A DNA stretch of 64,000 nucleotides from Pseudomonadota bacterium (GTDB lineage Bacteria; Pseudomonadota; Gammaproteobacteria; Nitrosococcales; Methylophagaceae), in assembly GCA_030576275.1 (NCBI GenBank), contig JALIBN010000012.1, positions 124,001 through 188,000 on the forward strand, in the 5' to 3' direction. Positions 54,203 through 63,406 of this stretch are shown here, piece by piece. Each line of letters opens with the position of its first letter. Positions within the stretch are counted from its first letter, which is position 1. The notes beneath the pieces are model-generated. The model made no database searches. It was not told the DNA's origin and was given only the letters and a program-made list of their open reading frames with translations. A program made the translations under genes and the position numbers.

Positions 54203-54778
54203 ATGAAAAATTTATTATTAGCTAGTACTCTTACCGCTGCAACACTGTTCTCAGGATTCACTTATGCAGACGACTACAACATAGACAGAGAAGGCACTCA
54301 CGCCTCTATTATCTTTAAAATTAAACATTTAGGTTATAGCTGGCTGACAGGTCGCTTTAATGATTTTGATGGCAAGTTTAGCTACGATCAAGAAACTGCC
54401 GATGCATCAAAGATAAATGTGGTCATCCAAACAGCGAGTCTTGACTCTAACCATGCTGAACGTGATAAACATCTAAAAGGTGAAGAATTTTTAGATGTTA
54501 GCCAATATCCTACTTCAACTTTTACCAGTACAAAATACATGGCCATTGATGACAATAGTGGCACGCTAACTGGTGAATTCACATTGCACGGTGTGACTAA
54601 AACAATTAGCTTTCCTATCGAAAAAATTGGTGAGGGTACTGATCCATGGGGTGGTTACCGAGCTGGATTCAGCGGTAAAACCACACTAAAACTTACTGAC
54701 TATGGCATCGATTACAATTTGGGCCCTGCATCAACACATGTAGATCTTGAGCTTTTTATTGAAGGTGTTCGCCAGTAA
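54203..54778 (+). CDS. yceI: YceI family periplasmic protein
   Basis: A 191-residue periplasmic protein with a signal peptide ending FSGFTYA. The mature part fits the YceI lipocalin-like fold: YNIDREGTHASIIFKIKHLG, LTGRFNDFDGKFSYDQ, LTGEFTLHGVTKTISFPI and LTDYGIDYNLGP. Members bind polyisoprenoids such as ubiquinone precursors. It pairs with the preceding cytochrome b561, so a shared quinone link is likely. A 10-pair hairpin (CCTCAGAACG / CGTTCTGAGG at 54795-54827) follows. Confidence 0.93.
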   Translation: MKNLLLASTLTAATLFSGFTYADDYNIDREGTHASIIFKIKHLGYSWLTGRFNDFDGKFSYDQETADASKINVVIQTASLDSNHAERDKHLKGEEFLDVSQYPTSTFTSTKYMAIDDNSGTLTGEFTLHGVTKTISFPIEKIGEGTDPWGGYRAGFSGKTTLKLTDYGIDYNLGPASTHVDLELFIEGVRQ

Positions 54779-54794
54779 TTTATACCCAAACTTA

Positions 54795-54827
54795 CCTCAG
54801 AACGTCTTCAATTAAGTCGTTCTGAGG
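54795..54827. repeat. Inverted repeat after yceI
   Basis: CCTCAGAACG and CGTTCTGAGG pair perfectly over a 13-base loop, 17 bases after the yceI stop. No T-run follows; possible transcript stabiliser before the pirin gene. Confidence 0.5.
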
Positions 54828-54863
54828 AGGATCGACCTAATAATTTCAATCAAGGAGATACAT

Positions 54864-55751
54864 ATGCCTCCATTAAAACTTAATGATATACAACAAGCCG
54901 AGTTCTCTGTGGGGTCAGCAGAAAGGGTGAGACAAGTAGAACGCATTGTTAATGGCATTGAATCAACGGATGGTGATGGTGTTCAACTAACTCGCGTTAT
55001 CGGTTCTCATGAGTTGTCGATGCTTGATCCTTTTTTGCTGTTTGATGCCTTTGAATCTAATGAAGCGCAGGATTATATCGGTGGGTTTCCTAGCCATCCT
55101 CATCGAGGCTTTGAGACTGTGACCTACTTACTAGCCGGTCGTATGCGTCATAAAGATAGTGAAGGCCGTGAAGGTGTTATTGAGCCTGGTGGTGTGCAGT
55201 GGATGACGGCGGGACGTGGCATTATTCATTCAGAAATGCCTGAGCAAGAAAATGGTTTATTACATGGCTTTCAATTATGGGTGAATTTACCAGCAAAAGA
55301 CAAGATGACGGCACCAGCATATCAAGAGTTCGCTGCTGATAAGGTTACGCTGGAACAGCATGACAATAGCACTGAGATTCGTGTCATTGCCGGCAAGACT
55401 AATAATGGTGCTACAGGCCCTGTCGAGAATAATTATGTAAACCCGCTTTATATGGAGGTGTTTTTACCTGCAGGCCAAGTGTTTGAACAAACCGTTGATG
55501 ATAATGACAATGCTTTTATCTATGTTATTGAGGGTGGACTAGCTGTTAGCAATCAGCCAGAGATAATTAAAAAGCATCAATTAGCCGTGATGAGCAAGGG
55601 CAATATCGTTCATTTACAAGCAAATGAGAATACACGTTTCATGTTTGCATCTGCACAGCCTTTGAATGAGCCTGTTGCTCGCGGAGGGCCATTTGTAATG
55701 AATACCAAAGAGGAGATAGAACAAGCATTTATTGATTTTAGAAGAGTGTAA
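54864..55751 (+). CDS. Pirin family protein
   Basis: A 295-residue bicupin. The metal site of the N-terminal cupin is FPSHPHRGFETVTYLLAG with MRHKDSEGREGVIEPGGVQWMTAGRGIIHSEM contributing His and Glu; the C-terminal cupin includes YMEVFLPAGQVFEQTVDDND. Pirins are iron proteins with quercetinase activity in some cases and regulatory roles in others. AAGGAGA precedes the ATG by 6 bases. A CDGSH iron-sulfur gene follows after 18 bases. Confidence 0.92.
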   Translation: MPPLKLNDIQQAEFSVGSAERVRQVERIVNGIESTDGDGVQLTRVIGSHELSMLDPFLLFDAFESNEAQDYIGGFPSHPHRGFETVTYLLAGRMRHKDSEGREGVIEPGGVQWMTAGRGIIHSEMPEQENGLLHGFQLWVNLPAKDKMTAPAYQEFAADKVTLEQHDNSTEIRVIAGKTNNGATGPVENNYVNPLYMEVFLPAGQVFEQTVDDNDNAFIYVIEGGLAVSNQPEIIKKHQLAVMSKGNIVHLQANENTRFMFASAQPLNEPVARGGPFVMNTKEEIEQAFIDFRRV

Positions 55752-55769
55752 ATCGTTAAGGATAGCATT

Positions 55770-55901
55770 ATGACCAAACCAACTGTAGTCGATAACAAGC
55801 CTGTAGGTGTTGATTTTGAAAAAGGCAAAGAATATTATTTTTGCACTTGCGGGCAATCGGCAAGCCAGCCATATTGTGATGGTAAACATTCGACCGTATA
55901 A
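55770..55901 (+). CDS. Minimal CDGSH iron-sulfur domain protein
   Basis: A 43-residue protein, MTKPTVVDNKPVGVDFEKGK followed by YYFCTCGQSASQPYCDGKH. The C-x-C-x2-S-x3-P-x-C-D-G-x-H ligand set (Cys25, Cys27, Cys36, His40) binds a [2Fe-2S] cluster in the mitoNEET/CDGSH family. The protein is little more than one binding loop. AAGGA stands 8 bases before the ATG. It is 18 bases after the pirin gene, so the two are probably co-expressed. Confidence 0.88.
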   Translation: MTKPTVVDNKPVGVDFEKGKEYYFCTCGQSASQPYCDGKHSTV

Positions 55902-55975
55902 GCCATTGTGGCTTACCGAATATATTATTTAATATAATAACTAGTTATAAAGGTATGTGGGTGTTTACTTACAAT

Positions 55976-56013
55976 AAAAAAGACCGAGTTGATTGATCAA
56001 CTTAGCCTTTTAG
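55976..56013 (-). terminator. Terminator of the sucrose operon
   Basis: On the minus strand AAAAGGCTAAGTTGAT pairs with ATCAACTCGGTCTTTT, with one wobble and two mismatches, and ends in TCTTTTTT. It lies 28 bases after the amylosucrase stop. The stem can also serve the plus strand. Confidence 0.65.
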
Positions 56014-56041
56014 TTTCTTCGACATGCACAGCTTACAAGGA

Positions 56042-57997
56042 CTACATTTCATACAACCAGTAAAAACTAAAGCCTGGTACGACTAAGGTGTTTTTAAATA
56101 TTTCTGGGCGTTGACCCGTGTATAAATCAACCAACTGCCCATAATGCGGTGCCCCCCAAGAGACCAGTGAATCTAGATCTAAATTCTGTGATTTACCATC
56201 AAAGTTAGCAACGACTAAAACTCTTTCACTTACCCTATTAATGTCATAGCGTTCAAAAACAAATAAATGTGGGTTTTCCACTTCGATCAAATCACGATTA
56301 TTAAAGTCAGCAAAGATCCCTGTCTCTTTATGGACCGCAATCATGCGTTTTAATGCGGTGAATATGGAATATTCAACAGTACCGCTGGTGTGGCGTAATT
56401 CTGCTTTTTCCCAATCAATAACATGACGATGCACCCAGCGTGAGTCACTTGCTTTAATAGGATCATTGACATAGGAATTATCGTTAATAGTCCCTATTTC
56501 ATCACCATAATAGAGTAATGGAATACCGCCAAACGACAAAATCATACTGTGAAACAATAATATTAGTTTTATCGAACTTTCAGTGGCGACCGGATCGCCT
56601 GTTTCAATAGCGTATTGCAGACCGACTAGTGATGCTAAGGTTCCAGATATTCTAGCATCACCAGTTTTTTCATTTTCCCCAAATAATACGCCGCGCGCAT
56701 GTGAATCCTCAAATTTACCAGAGTAATAATCAATCAGAAACTTGCGATGATTAGCCGGCTCATAGCCCGCCAAGGCGATGTCTTTATCATCAAAACCTAA
56801 GCCGATATCATCATGACAACGTGCATAATTTAGCCATGTTGCACGTTCAAGTTTAACGGGGACATTTTTAATGCCTTGATTCAGTAATTTAGCATTTTTG
56901 GTAGCGACGGCATCCCATAATAGAGCCATATAGGTTGCGTTATAGGCTATTTCACACTCTTTGGCGATAATGGCATCTTCACCAAAATACTTGGTTACCT
57001 CAAGTGGCGCGACTATAGCCTCTGCAATAAATAACACACCTGGCGCAACTACTTGGCAACAATCTTTCAATAATTGCAGGATTAAATGTGCTTCACGTTC
57101 ATTCTGGCAGGTGCTCCCTATTTTCTTCCATAAAAACGCTACTGCATCGAGACGAAGAATATCTGTCCCCTTATTAGCCCAGTACAAAATAACATCGAGC
57201 ATTTCAATGAAAACGGCAGGGTTACTATAGTTTAGATCCCACTGATAATTATTGAATACGGTCATCACCCAGCGTTGCATTTCCTCGTTCCAAGTAAAAT
57301 TTCCTGGTGCTGTTTCTGGGAAGACTTCAAGCATATTTTGTTCAAACATATCTGGCACAGTGCGCGAGCCAAATGTGTAGAAATAATCTTGATATTTTTT
57401 ATCACCCGCACGAGCTTTTTTTGCCCATTCATGTTCATCTGAGGTATGATTCAGTACCACATCGAGCGTTAATAAGATGTCACGTTGTTGCATGTCATCT
57501 GAAAGATTTTCTAGGTCTTCCAATGTGCCGACACGTGGATCAATTTTTCTAAAATCACTGACCGCATAACCGCCATCACTTTTGCCTTCTGGGCAACGTA
57601 AAATGGGCATTATGTGAACAAGATTTATGCCTAGCTCCTGAAAATAGTGAAGGTTTTCACGCATACCTTTGAGATTACCAGCAAAGCCATTGCAGTATAA
57701 GGTCATGCCTACCCATTTTTGGCTCAGAAACCAGTTGTAATCTAATTCTCGTTCGATATCTAGTGTTCTAAGTTTATCTGGGCGACTGATGTATTGTTTA
57801 GCCATCGTTTCTACAAGCTGTTGTGCTTGTTCTTCAAAGTCTTCCCGACCGCCATACAATTTTTCAAATAATGAATGAATGGCATAGAAATTAGCTCCCA
57901 ATCGAGTATAAAAATAACGCAAGTCTTGTTTCGCGATTTTTGGCTCAATTTTATTAAGAATATCGTTGAGTAATGAATGGGATAGCTGTTCGTACAT
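56042..57997 (-). CDS. ams: Amylosucrase
   Basis: A 651-residue GH13 enzyme. Catalytic regions are LDVVLNHTSDEHEW, DILRLDAVAFLWKKIG (nucleophile Asp), LFIAEAIVAP (acid Glu) and YARCHDDIGLGFDD (third Asp). Length and the N-terminal helical domain fit amylosucrase. It transfers glucose from sucrose to glucan and releases fructose, or hydrolyses sucrose. It is the last gene of sps-spp-frk-ams, so it links stored sucrose with glycogen and, through fructokinase, with central metabolism. Confidence 0.94.
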   Translation of the reverse strand: MYEQLSHSLLNDILNKIEPKIAKQDLRYFYTRLGANFYAIHSLFEKLYGGREDFEEQAQQLVETMAKQYISRPDKLRTLDIERELDYNWFLSQKWVGMTLYCNGFAGNLKGMRENLHYFQELGINLVHIMPILRCPEGKSDGGYAVSDFRKIDPRVGTLEDLENLSDDMQQRDILLTLDVVLNHTSDEHEWAKKARAGDKKYQDYFYTFGSRTVPDMFEQNMLEVFPETAPGNFTWNEEMQRWVMTVFNNYQWDLNYSNPAVFIEMLDVILYWANKGTDILRLDAVAFLWKKIGSTCQNEREAHLILQLLKDCCQVVAPGVLFIAEAIVAPLEVTKYFGEDAIIAKECEIAYNATYMALLWDAVATKNAKLLNQGIKNVPVKLERATWLNYARCHDDIGLGFDDKDIALAGYEPANHRKFLIDYYSGKFEDSHARGVLFGENEKTGDARISGTLASLVGLQYAIETGDPVATESSIKLILLFHSMILSFGGIPLLYYGDEIGTINDNSYVNDPIKASDSRWVHRHVIDWEKAELRHTSGTVEYSIFTALKRMIAVHKETGIFADFNNRDLIEVENPHLFVFERYDINRVSERVLVVANFDGKSQNLDLDSLVSWGAPHYGQLVDLYTGQRPEIFKNTLVVPGFSFYWLYEM

Positions 57998-58059
57998 GCC
58001 TTTCCTTAATATTTATGTATAGTAGGATTTAGATACTGAAAATAAACGTAAAATGACGT

Positions 58060-58938
58060 TTACCCTATAAATGCTTTATAAAATCCGGGATCTTTTGACG
58101 TTGCCCCACGAATCGATAATGCTTGACTTGCAAACTGCTGTGCTAAGGACAATATGCGAGGGATAGGCCTGCTTGATGCTAAGCCGTGGATATACATTGC
58201 CGTAAAAGCATCACCAGCGCCGACAGTATCGATAATATCGGTCACTTTGTCTGGAACACATTCGTGAAATTGTTCGTTTTGGTCGCACACTATGGCACCC
58301 GCTTCACCGCGTGTCACAATGAGATGATCTAAACTAAATTTAGTGCGTAGTCTAAGCATATCCTGTTTCATGTCAGCTGAATCATAACCAAGAGCAATAA
58401 GCTCATGATGATTTACTTTAGCCCATCGTGCATTATGTAACCAGTGATGAGTCTCTTCTATAGACCACCAAGGCTCACGAAAGTTAACATCGAGAAAAAC
58501 AGATAAATTTGATCGGGAGGATAACTCTGCCAGTGTTTGACGGGATACGTCATTTCGTAATGCTAGCGTTCCGTGATAGAGCAGAGCCTCACTCGTCCAT
58601 TGACTCGCTTCCTCATCAACTTCAATGAAGTCATAGGCAACATTGGGCGCTATGTTGTAGCTTGGCTCGTTATCAATAATCTTCACATCTACTCGCCCCG
58701 TTGGATGTTCATCATCAACTTGGATTGAGCTTAAATTCATTCCCCAATCAGACATCGCTTCAATAATGGTGTCGCCGAGATCATCATTGCCAACACGAGA
58801 CAGAAAACGAACATCATCTTTTAATGCCTGTAAATGCCAAGCAATATTGAAAGGTGCACCGCCCAATACCTGTTCATTGGACGAAAAACAATCAAACAAT
58901 GCTTCACCAAAAATCAATAGTTTAGTCTGCCCCATCAT
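58060..58938 (-). CDS. Fructokinase, PfkB family
   Basis: A 292-residue sugar kinase. LLIFGEALFDCFSSNEQVLGG opens the chain, the PfkB signatures are GGAPFNIAWHLQAL and IDTVGAGDAFTAMYIHG, whose Asp is the catalytic base. It phosphorylates fructose released by amylosucrase. Its ATG overlaps the spp stop by one base, and ams follows after 62 bases. Confidence 0.92.
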   Translation of the reverse strand: MMGQTKLLIFGEALFDCFSSNEQVLGGAPFNIAWHLQALKDDVRFLSRVGNDDLGDTIIEAMSDWGMNLSSIQVDDEHPTGRVDVKIIDNEPSYNIAPNVAYDFIEVDEEASQWTSEALLYHGTLALRNDVSRQTLAELSSRSNLSVFLDVNFREPWWSIEETHHWLHNARWAKVNHHELIALGYDSADMKQDMLRLRTKFSLDHLIVTRGEAGAIVCDQNEQFHECVPDKVTDIIDTVGAGDAFTAMYIHGLASSRPIPRILSLAQQFASQALSIRGATSKDPGFYKAFIG

Positions 58939-59792
58939 TATTTTTCCTTAATATTAAGCATATCTCGAAATTGTGGCGCGTAATGCCATACACCCTGTAA
59001 AACACCGGCAGAATAATTACCATCTATATTAAAATCAGTGCTGTTAGCGATATAAAGTGCTTGTGAATTACTGTTTTCTAATGCTAATTGCTGTGCTTCA
59101 ACTTTAATGTCATTTGAGGCATTAGCGACCAAAACCGCATTAATTTGACTGGTTAAAACGGGGAGGTCATTTCCACTATCTCCTGCAAAAATGACTTCTT
59201 CATGTGCATATTTGAGTTTTTTTTGTAAAAATTCTATAGCATGTAACTTGGTGGCATGACGAGGTAATACGTCAATTAAACCGGTATTTTTAGGCTCATC
59301 AAGACTCCAAATAATACTCACATCAATATCGACTTCTGCTAACGCACTTTCCATCCGACGTATGATCGCTTGGTTATCAATATAAAGAGGTAAGTAATAA
59401 CTTAATTTATGGGTATTTTGCTTACGACTTTCTTGCAAAATTAACTCGCTAATAGGGGCAAGCACCTGTTTTATATCTTCTGGAGTTTTCCCCTTCCAAT
59501 CTTTTTCAATTTCGACTCGCCATTCAGGCATTTCTAGCCATTTATTTTCGACCATTTGATAAATTTTTGTACCCACATCACTAATTACATAGCTGGGTTC
59601 TGGCAATGTATAGTTATAGATTGCATCCTTTACGAGCTCTATGTGGCGACCAGTGACATAGGCTAACGTTACGCCAGCAACTGAACAAAACTGACTAAAT
59701 AGTTTACGAGCATCAGGATTTTCGGGCTGAAAACCATTTGGAACAACAGTGCGATCCATATCTGTACATAGCAATAATTGTGGTAAATTCAT
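58938..59792 (-). CDS. spp: Sucrose-phosphate phosphatase
   Basis: A 284-residue HAD phosphatase of the sucrose-phosphate phosphatase group. The nucleophile motif is LLCTDMDRTVVPNG (DxDxT), followed by LAYVTGRHIELV, and the acidic end is VIFAGDSGNDLPVLTS. It removes phosphate from sucrose-6-phosphate. It starts 11 bases after sps and overlaps fructokinase by one base. Confidence 0.93.
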   Translation of the reverse strand: MNLPQLLLCTDMDRTVVPNGFQPENPDARKLFSQFCSVAGVTLAYVTGRHIELVKDAIYNYTLPEPSYVISDVGTKIYQMVENKWLEMPEWRVEIEKDWKGKTPEDIKQVLAPISELILQESRKQNTHKLSYYLPLYIDNQAIIRRMESALAEVDIDVSIIWSLDEPKNTGLIDVLPRHATKLHAIEFLQKKLKYAHEEVIFAGDSGNDLPVLTSQINAVLVANASNDIKVEAQQLALENSNSQALYIANSTDFNIDGNYSAGVLQGVWHYAPQFRDMLNIKEK

Positions 59793-59803
59793 AATATAGA
59801 TCG

Positions 59804-61960
59804 TTAATCCTGAGATTCTTTGGTTTTATTAAAAAAGTCGTAATACTCTAAGGCTTCTAAAATACCCTCAGCATAAGCTTTACTCGCAAAATAGATGTGT
59901 TCTAAATCTATTAATTGTGACAATTCTTCATGATGACGATTGGCTACTACAGCAGCCAGCGTCTTGCCACGCATCATGTCTTCATCTGCGCCCGAACCAC
60001 CAGCAACAAATACATGCTCAAGTGGAATTTGCCAACGATCTGCCACATAACGAAGTGCCATCCCTTTTGATGCCCGTAGCGGTGTGATATCAAGGTATTG
60101 TCCAAAGGCTACTTGAATATGTACCGCTTGTTCTTCTTTGTGCAACATGCTTTTCATATCTTCAATATCCGCTACCTGGGGGTCAATAAAATAGCTTAAT
60201 TTAAAACGACTCTGCTCAGACTTAGGTTGCCTTTTTAAACCAGGATAATCATCTAATAACCGTCTGATAGCATGAGGTGACCATAAATGATCAATATGCT
60301 TGTTCCAAGCCATGTCCGGGGTTAATTTAGGGGCGTAGTAAATTTCTGTACCCGCACTAGTAATCAATATATCGGGTTCTGGTATCTTATGTTTTTTCAG
60401 TAGTTTTAACGCGATATCAAATCGCCTGCCGGTCGCAACAGCAAATTTAACCATCTTACGATTCTGGCGTAGCAATATGATCAGGCGTTGCAATGCTTCA
60501 TCATTACCGTCATCGCCAATCAAATTCAGATCGAGATCGGTGATTACAATATACTCATTTTTGTGAGATGAACGGCGAGTTACTGGCTGACGAATTAAAT
60601 ATTCTGAACGTTGAGCTATCGGCATAATGATTCTAAGATACCTTTTTACGTGGGCATCCCATGAATAATGCTGTTTCACACCTTTCAAACCTTTATCGAC
60701 TAAGTCCTGCCAGTGTTCCTTGTCTTGAAGTAATGACAATAGGGCCTCTGTAATGGTAGAACTTTCCAAAGGATCGATCAAATAGCCATTTTCACAGTTA
60801 CCGATAATATCTCTTGGCCCGCCATCTTCTGTTGCAACCAGTGGTAAGCCAGATGCAGCGGCTTCGATTAACGTTAAGCCAAACGGCTCAGTTAAAGCGG
60901 GATTAACAAATACCCCCCCCGATGCGGCTGCAATACGATAAATCAATGACACTTGACTACGCCGATGATGCTTGGGCATCGTCACTTTGCCGTAAAGGTC
61001 ATATCGATCAATGGCCACTAATAAAGTATGAAATACTTCTTGTGCACCCTCTTCAAGATCATCAATATCATCACGGTTGCCAGCAATTATGACTAAATTA
61101 GCTAATGATTGTAATATCTTTGATTGGCCAAAAGCTTCTATTAGAGCGCCTATGTTTTTACGCATATCAGGCCGAGATAAAGCTAAAATAATCGGCTTGT
61201 TCGGTTCGATTAAATGCTCGGTTAATTCAGTAAATAATGGCGAATCAAGCTCTTGACCACTAGGCGGTGTGAATTGTTTGAGGTTAGTACCTGGTGGAAC
61301 TACGCGCATCTGATCAGGTTGGTAGTGATCATAGATTTCATACTGTTCTTCGATTTCTTGATGTGTACTGGTAATGACTCGTTCTGCCGTTGCTAGCGTT
61401 AACTCTTCAGCTTCAATGCGTCGCGACATGTGATAGATGCGTTCTACTTGTTCAGCCGTTAAGCCGCTCGCTAACAAACGACTTCTTTTCACTCTACCTA
61501 GCGAATGTCCGGTATGAATCAGTGGTACGCCAAGCAAATTAGCGAGATGTACACCGACAATGCCGCCATCAGCATAGTGGCTGTGAATGATATCGGGAAA
61601 TTTGCCAGCATTACGCATAAAATCGGTAACGTTATCGGAAAAGATATCGAGATAATCCCATAACTGTTCTTTTGGGATATATTGGTCAGGGCCAGCATCA
61701 ATTCGAATAATGCGTAATTTATCGGTGATAATTTCGACGGGTTTGCCATAATCATCATCGACCAGATCATCAACTACACGGCGTGTAAACAAATCAACAC
61801 GTGCCACATTTGGCTCTAAAGCCAGTGCTTGAGCAAGTTCAAGCACATAGAGTGTTTGTCCGCCAGTATCCGCATCGCGGCCTAATTCTAGATCATGACC
61901 ACGTATTAAGCCATGAATACTGAGCAATGCAATATACAACTTACCTGATTCTTCGCGCAT
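59804..61960 (-). CDS. sps: Sucrose-phosphate synthase with C-terminal HAD-like domain
   Basis: A 718-residue bifunctional-looking enzyme. The first 450 residues are a GT4 glycosyltransferase: DTGGQTLYVLELAQAL, IIHSHYADGGIVGVHLANLL, VVPPGTNLKQF and the E-x7-E element in TEPFGLTLIEAAASGLPLVA. Residues about 470-710 are an SPP-like HAD domain (YIVITDLDLNLIGDDGND, ATGRRFDIALKLL), in which the nucleophile motif is DLDLN, so it may not be catalytic. It makes sucrose-6-phosphate from UDP- or ADP-glucose and fructose-6-phosphate. Sucrose is the likely compatible solute. Confidence 0.95.
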   Translation of the reverse strand: MREESGKLYIALLSIHGLIRGHDLELGRDADTGGQTLYVLELAQALALEPNVARVDLFTRRVVDDLVDDDYGKPVEIITDKLRIIRIDAGPDQYIPKEQLWDYLDIFSDNVTDFMRNAGKFPDIIHSHYADGGIVGVHLANLLGVPLIHTGHSLGRVKRSRLLASGLTAEQVERIYHMSRRIEAEELTLATAERVITSTHQEIEEQYEIYDHYQPDQMRVVPPGTNLKQFTPPSGQELDSPLFTELTEHLIEPNKPIILALSRPDMRKNIGALIEAFGQSKILQSLANLVIIAGNRDDIDDLEEGAQEVFHTLLVAIDRYDLYGKVTMPKHHRRSQVSLIYRIAAASGGVFVNPALTEPFGLTLIEAAASGLPLVATEDGGPRDIIGNCENGYLIDPLESSTITEALLSLLQDKEHWQDLVDKGLKGVKQHYSWDAHVKRYLRIIMPIAQRSEYLIRQPVTRRSSHKNEYIVITDLDLNLIGDDGNDEALQRLIILLRQNRKMVKFAVATGRRFDIALKLLKKHKIPEPDILITSAGTEIYYAPKLTPDMAWNKHIDHLWSPHAIRRLLDDYPGLKRQPKSEQSRFKLSYFIDPQVADIEDMKSMLHKEEQAVHIQVAFGQYLDITPLRASKGMALRYVADRWQIPLEHVFVAGGSGADEDMMRGKTLAAVVANRHHEELSQLIDLEHIYFASKAYAEGILEALEYYDFFNKTKESQD

Positions 61961-62144
61961 ATTCTTGTTACCAAATGAGGTGAATGAGCATGTTTCACGG
62001 AGTCTCGTACTACTTTAGGATAACAGGATCTGCCCTGCTTCTGCTTGAACAATCGGCAAAAAGGCCACTTTTTCTTCTCATTCCTATGGCGTTACCCATC
62101 CCTTAATAACGCTATACGATCGCAAATAATTGATAGGCTTTAGA

Positions 62145-63329
62145 TTAGTGTTGATCGGCGGTTTTTACTACAAAACAGCTTTGTTTGTTATTTTTTAACT
62201 GCTGACATAGTTTGCTCGCGTCATTCTGGTTATTAAACGCCCCTAACTGTAATCGGTAAAACTCCGGTTTGGTTGAATTATGCTCTGGTTGAGTGATGGT
62301 TGATATCTGTTGTGACAGTAGTTTAGGGAATTTTTCAGTGAGCTCAATTAATACCATAGCAGCCTGTTGTTTATGTTTAAATGCACCAATTTGCACGCGG
62401 AATTCTAGTTTATTCACTACGTGTTTTTGTGGAATTAGGGTATTAACTTTGTGCTGTTGCTTAAAAGCAGTCGTTAAGCTGTCGGCAAGACTAAGTTGCT
62501 CAGCACTGAGCTTACTTTTGAGTTGACTTATTTTGAGGCTTGCTTGAGGGTGAAGTTGTTCACTTGCTAATGTGAGCCATGAGTATGCAGTGACCTTATC
62601 TTGGGCCACACCTTGACCATTACATAGCATGTCACCAATCATCCATTGGGCATGAGCATCGCCTTTTTCTGCCGCTTTCTGAAGCCAATAAAAGGCATCT
62701 TTCTCTTGTTGCTGGATCGCGGAATTGGCCGCTTTCTTTTGCCTAAAGGCATTAGTTAAGCTGTCAGCAAGATCGAGTTGCTTAGCGCTCAGTGCAGTTT
62801 TAAGCTTTGTTTGGTCGTGGATTGCTTGTGGATGTTGTTGCTCGCTTGCTAGTGTGAGCCATGAGTAGGCCGCGATACTATCTTGGCTTACACCTTGGCC
62901 ATTAAATAGCATGATGCCAGTCATCCATTGCGCAGGGGCATTATCATTTTCTGCCGCTTTCTGAAGCCAAGAAAAGGCATTTTCCTCTTGATCGGGTCCT
63001 AACTTGCCAGAATAATACATCGTGCCTAAATTGAGTTGAGCAAGTGGATGATTTTTTTTGGCCGCTTTTAAATAATACGATTGGGCTGCTGGGTAGCTTA
63101 TCTTAACCCCCTGACCCAAACGATATAATTGGCCTAAGTTATATTCAGCATCGGCATCACCTTGTTGTGCTCCGCGATTCCAAGCATTGAGAGCCGCTTG
63201 ATAGTCCTGTTGTTGATAGGCAGTGATACCGACCTCAAGATCACCTGCAAGATTAGGTAAGCTTGTTAACCCAAATAATAGAGCAATGACCAGACGGCTT
63301 AAAATAGGTGGTGTTAAACGCATGATCAT
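62145..63329 (-). CDS. Sel1-repeat and SPOR domain protein with an internal duplication
   Basis: A 394-residue envelope protein. A signal peptide ends near LPNLAG. Sel1-type repeats run from about residue 35 to 290 (AEYNLGQLYRLGQGVKISYP; LAQLNLGTMYYSGKLGPDQ). Two units at 115-200 and 209-294 are close copies of one another, each with AxYSWLTLASEQxHPQA and a following helical stretch. Residues 307-392 form a SPOR domain (RVQIGAFKHKQQAA; YRLQLGAFNNQNDASKL) that binds denuded peptidoglycan. Role in cell division or wall growth is inferred from SPOR. The start may be the third codon. Confidence 0.88.
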   Translation of the reverse strand: MIMRLTPPILSRLVIALLFGLTSLPNLAGDLEVGITAYQQQDYQAALNAWNRGAQQGDADAEYNLGQLYRLGQGVKISYPAAQSYYLKAAKKNHPLAQLNLGTMYYSGKLGPDQEENAFSWLQKAAENDNAPAQWMTGIMLFNGQGVSQDSIAAYSWLTLASEQQHPQAIHDQTKLKTALSAKQLDLADSLTNAFRQKKAANSAIQQQEKDAFYWLQKAAEKGDAHAQWMIGDMLCNGQGVAQDKVTAYSWLTLASEQLHPQASLKISQLKSKLSAEQLSLADSLTTAFKQQHKVNTLIPQKHVVNKLEFRVQIGAFKHKQQAAMVLIELTEKFPKLLSQQISTITQPEHNSTKPEFYRLQLGAFNNQNDASKLCQQLKNNKQSCFVVKTADQH

Positions 63330-63406
63330 GAAAACGGACAGCTAAGCTTCATATAACGAATCATTCCAATAAAGATTTTAGTCTTACTACAATCAAAGAG
63401 GTTGTC

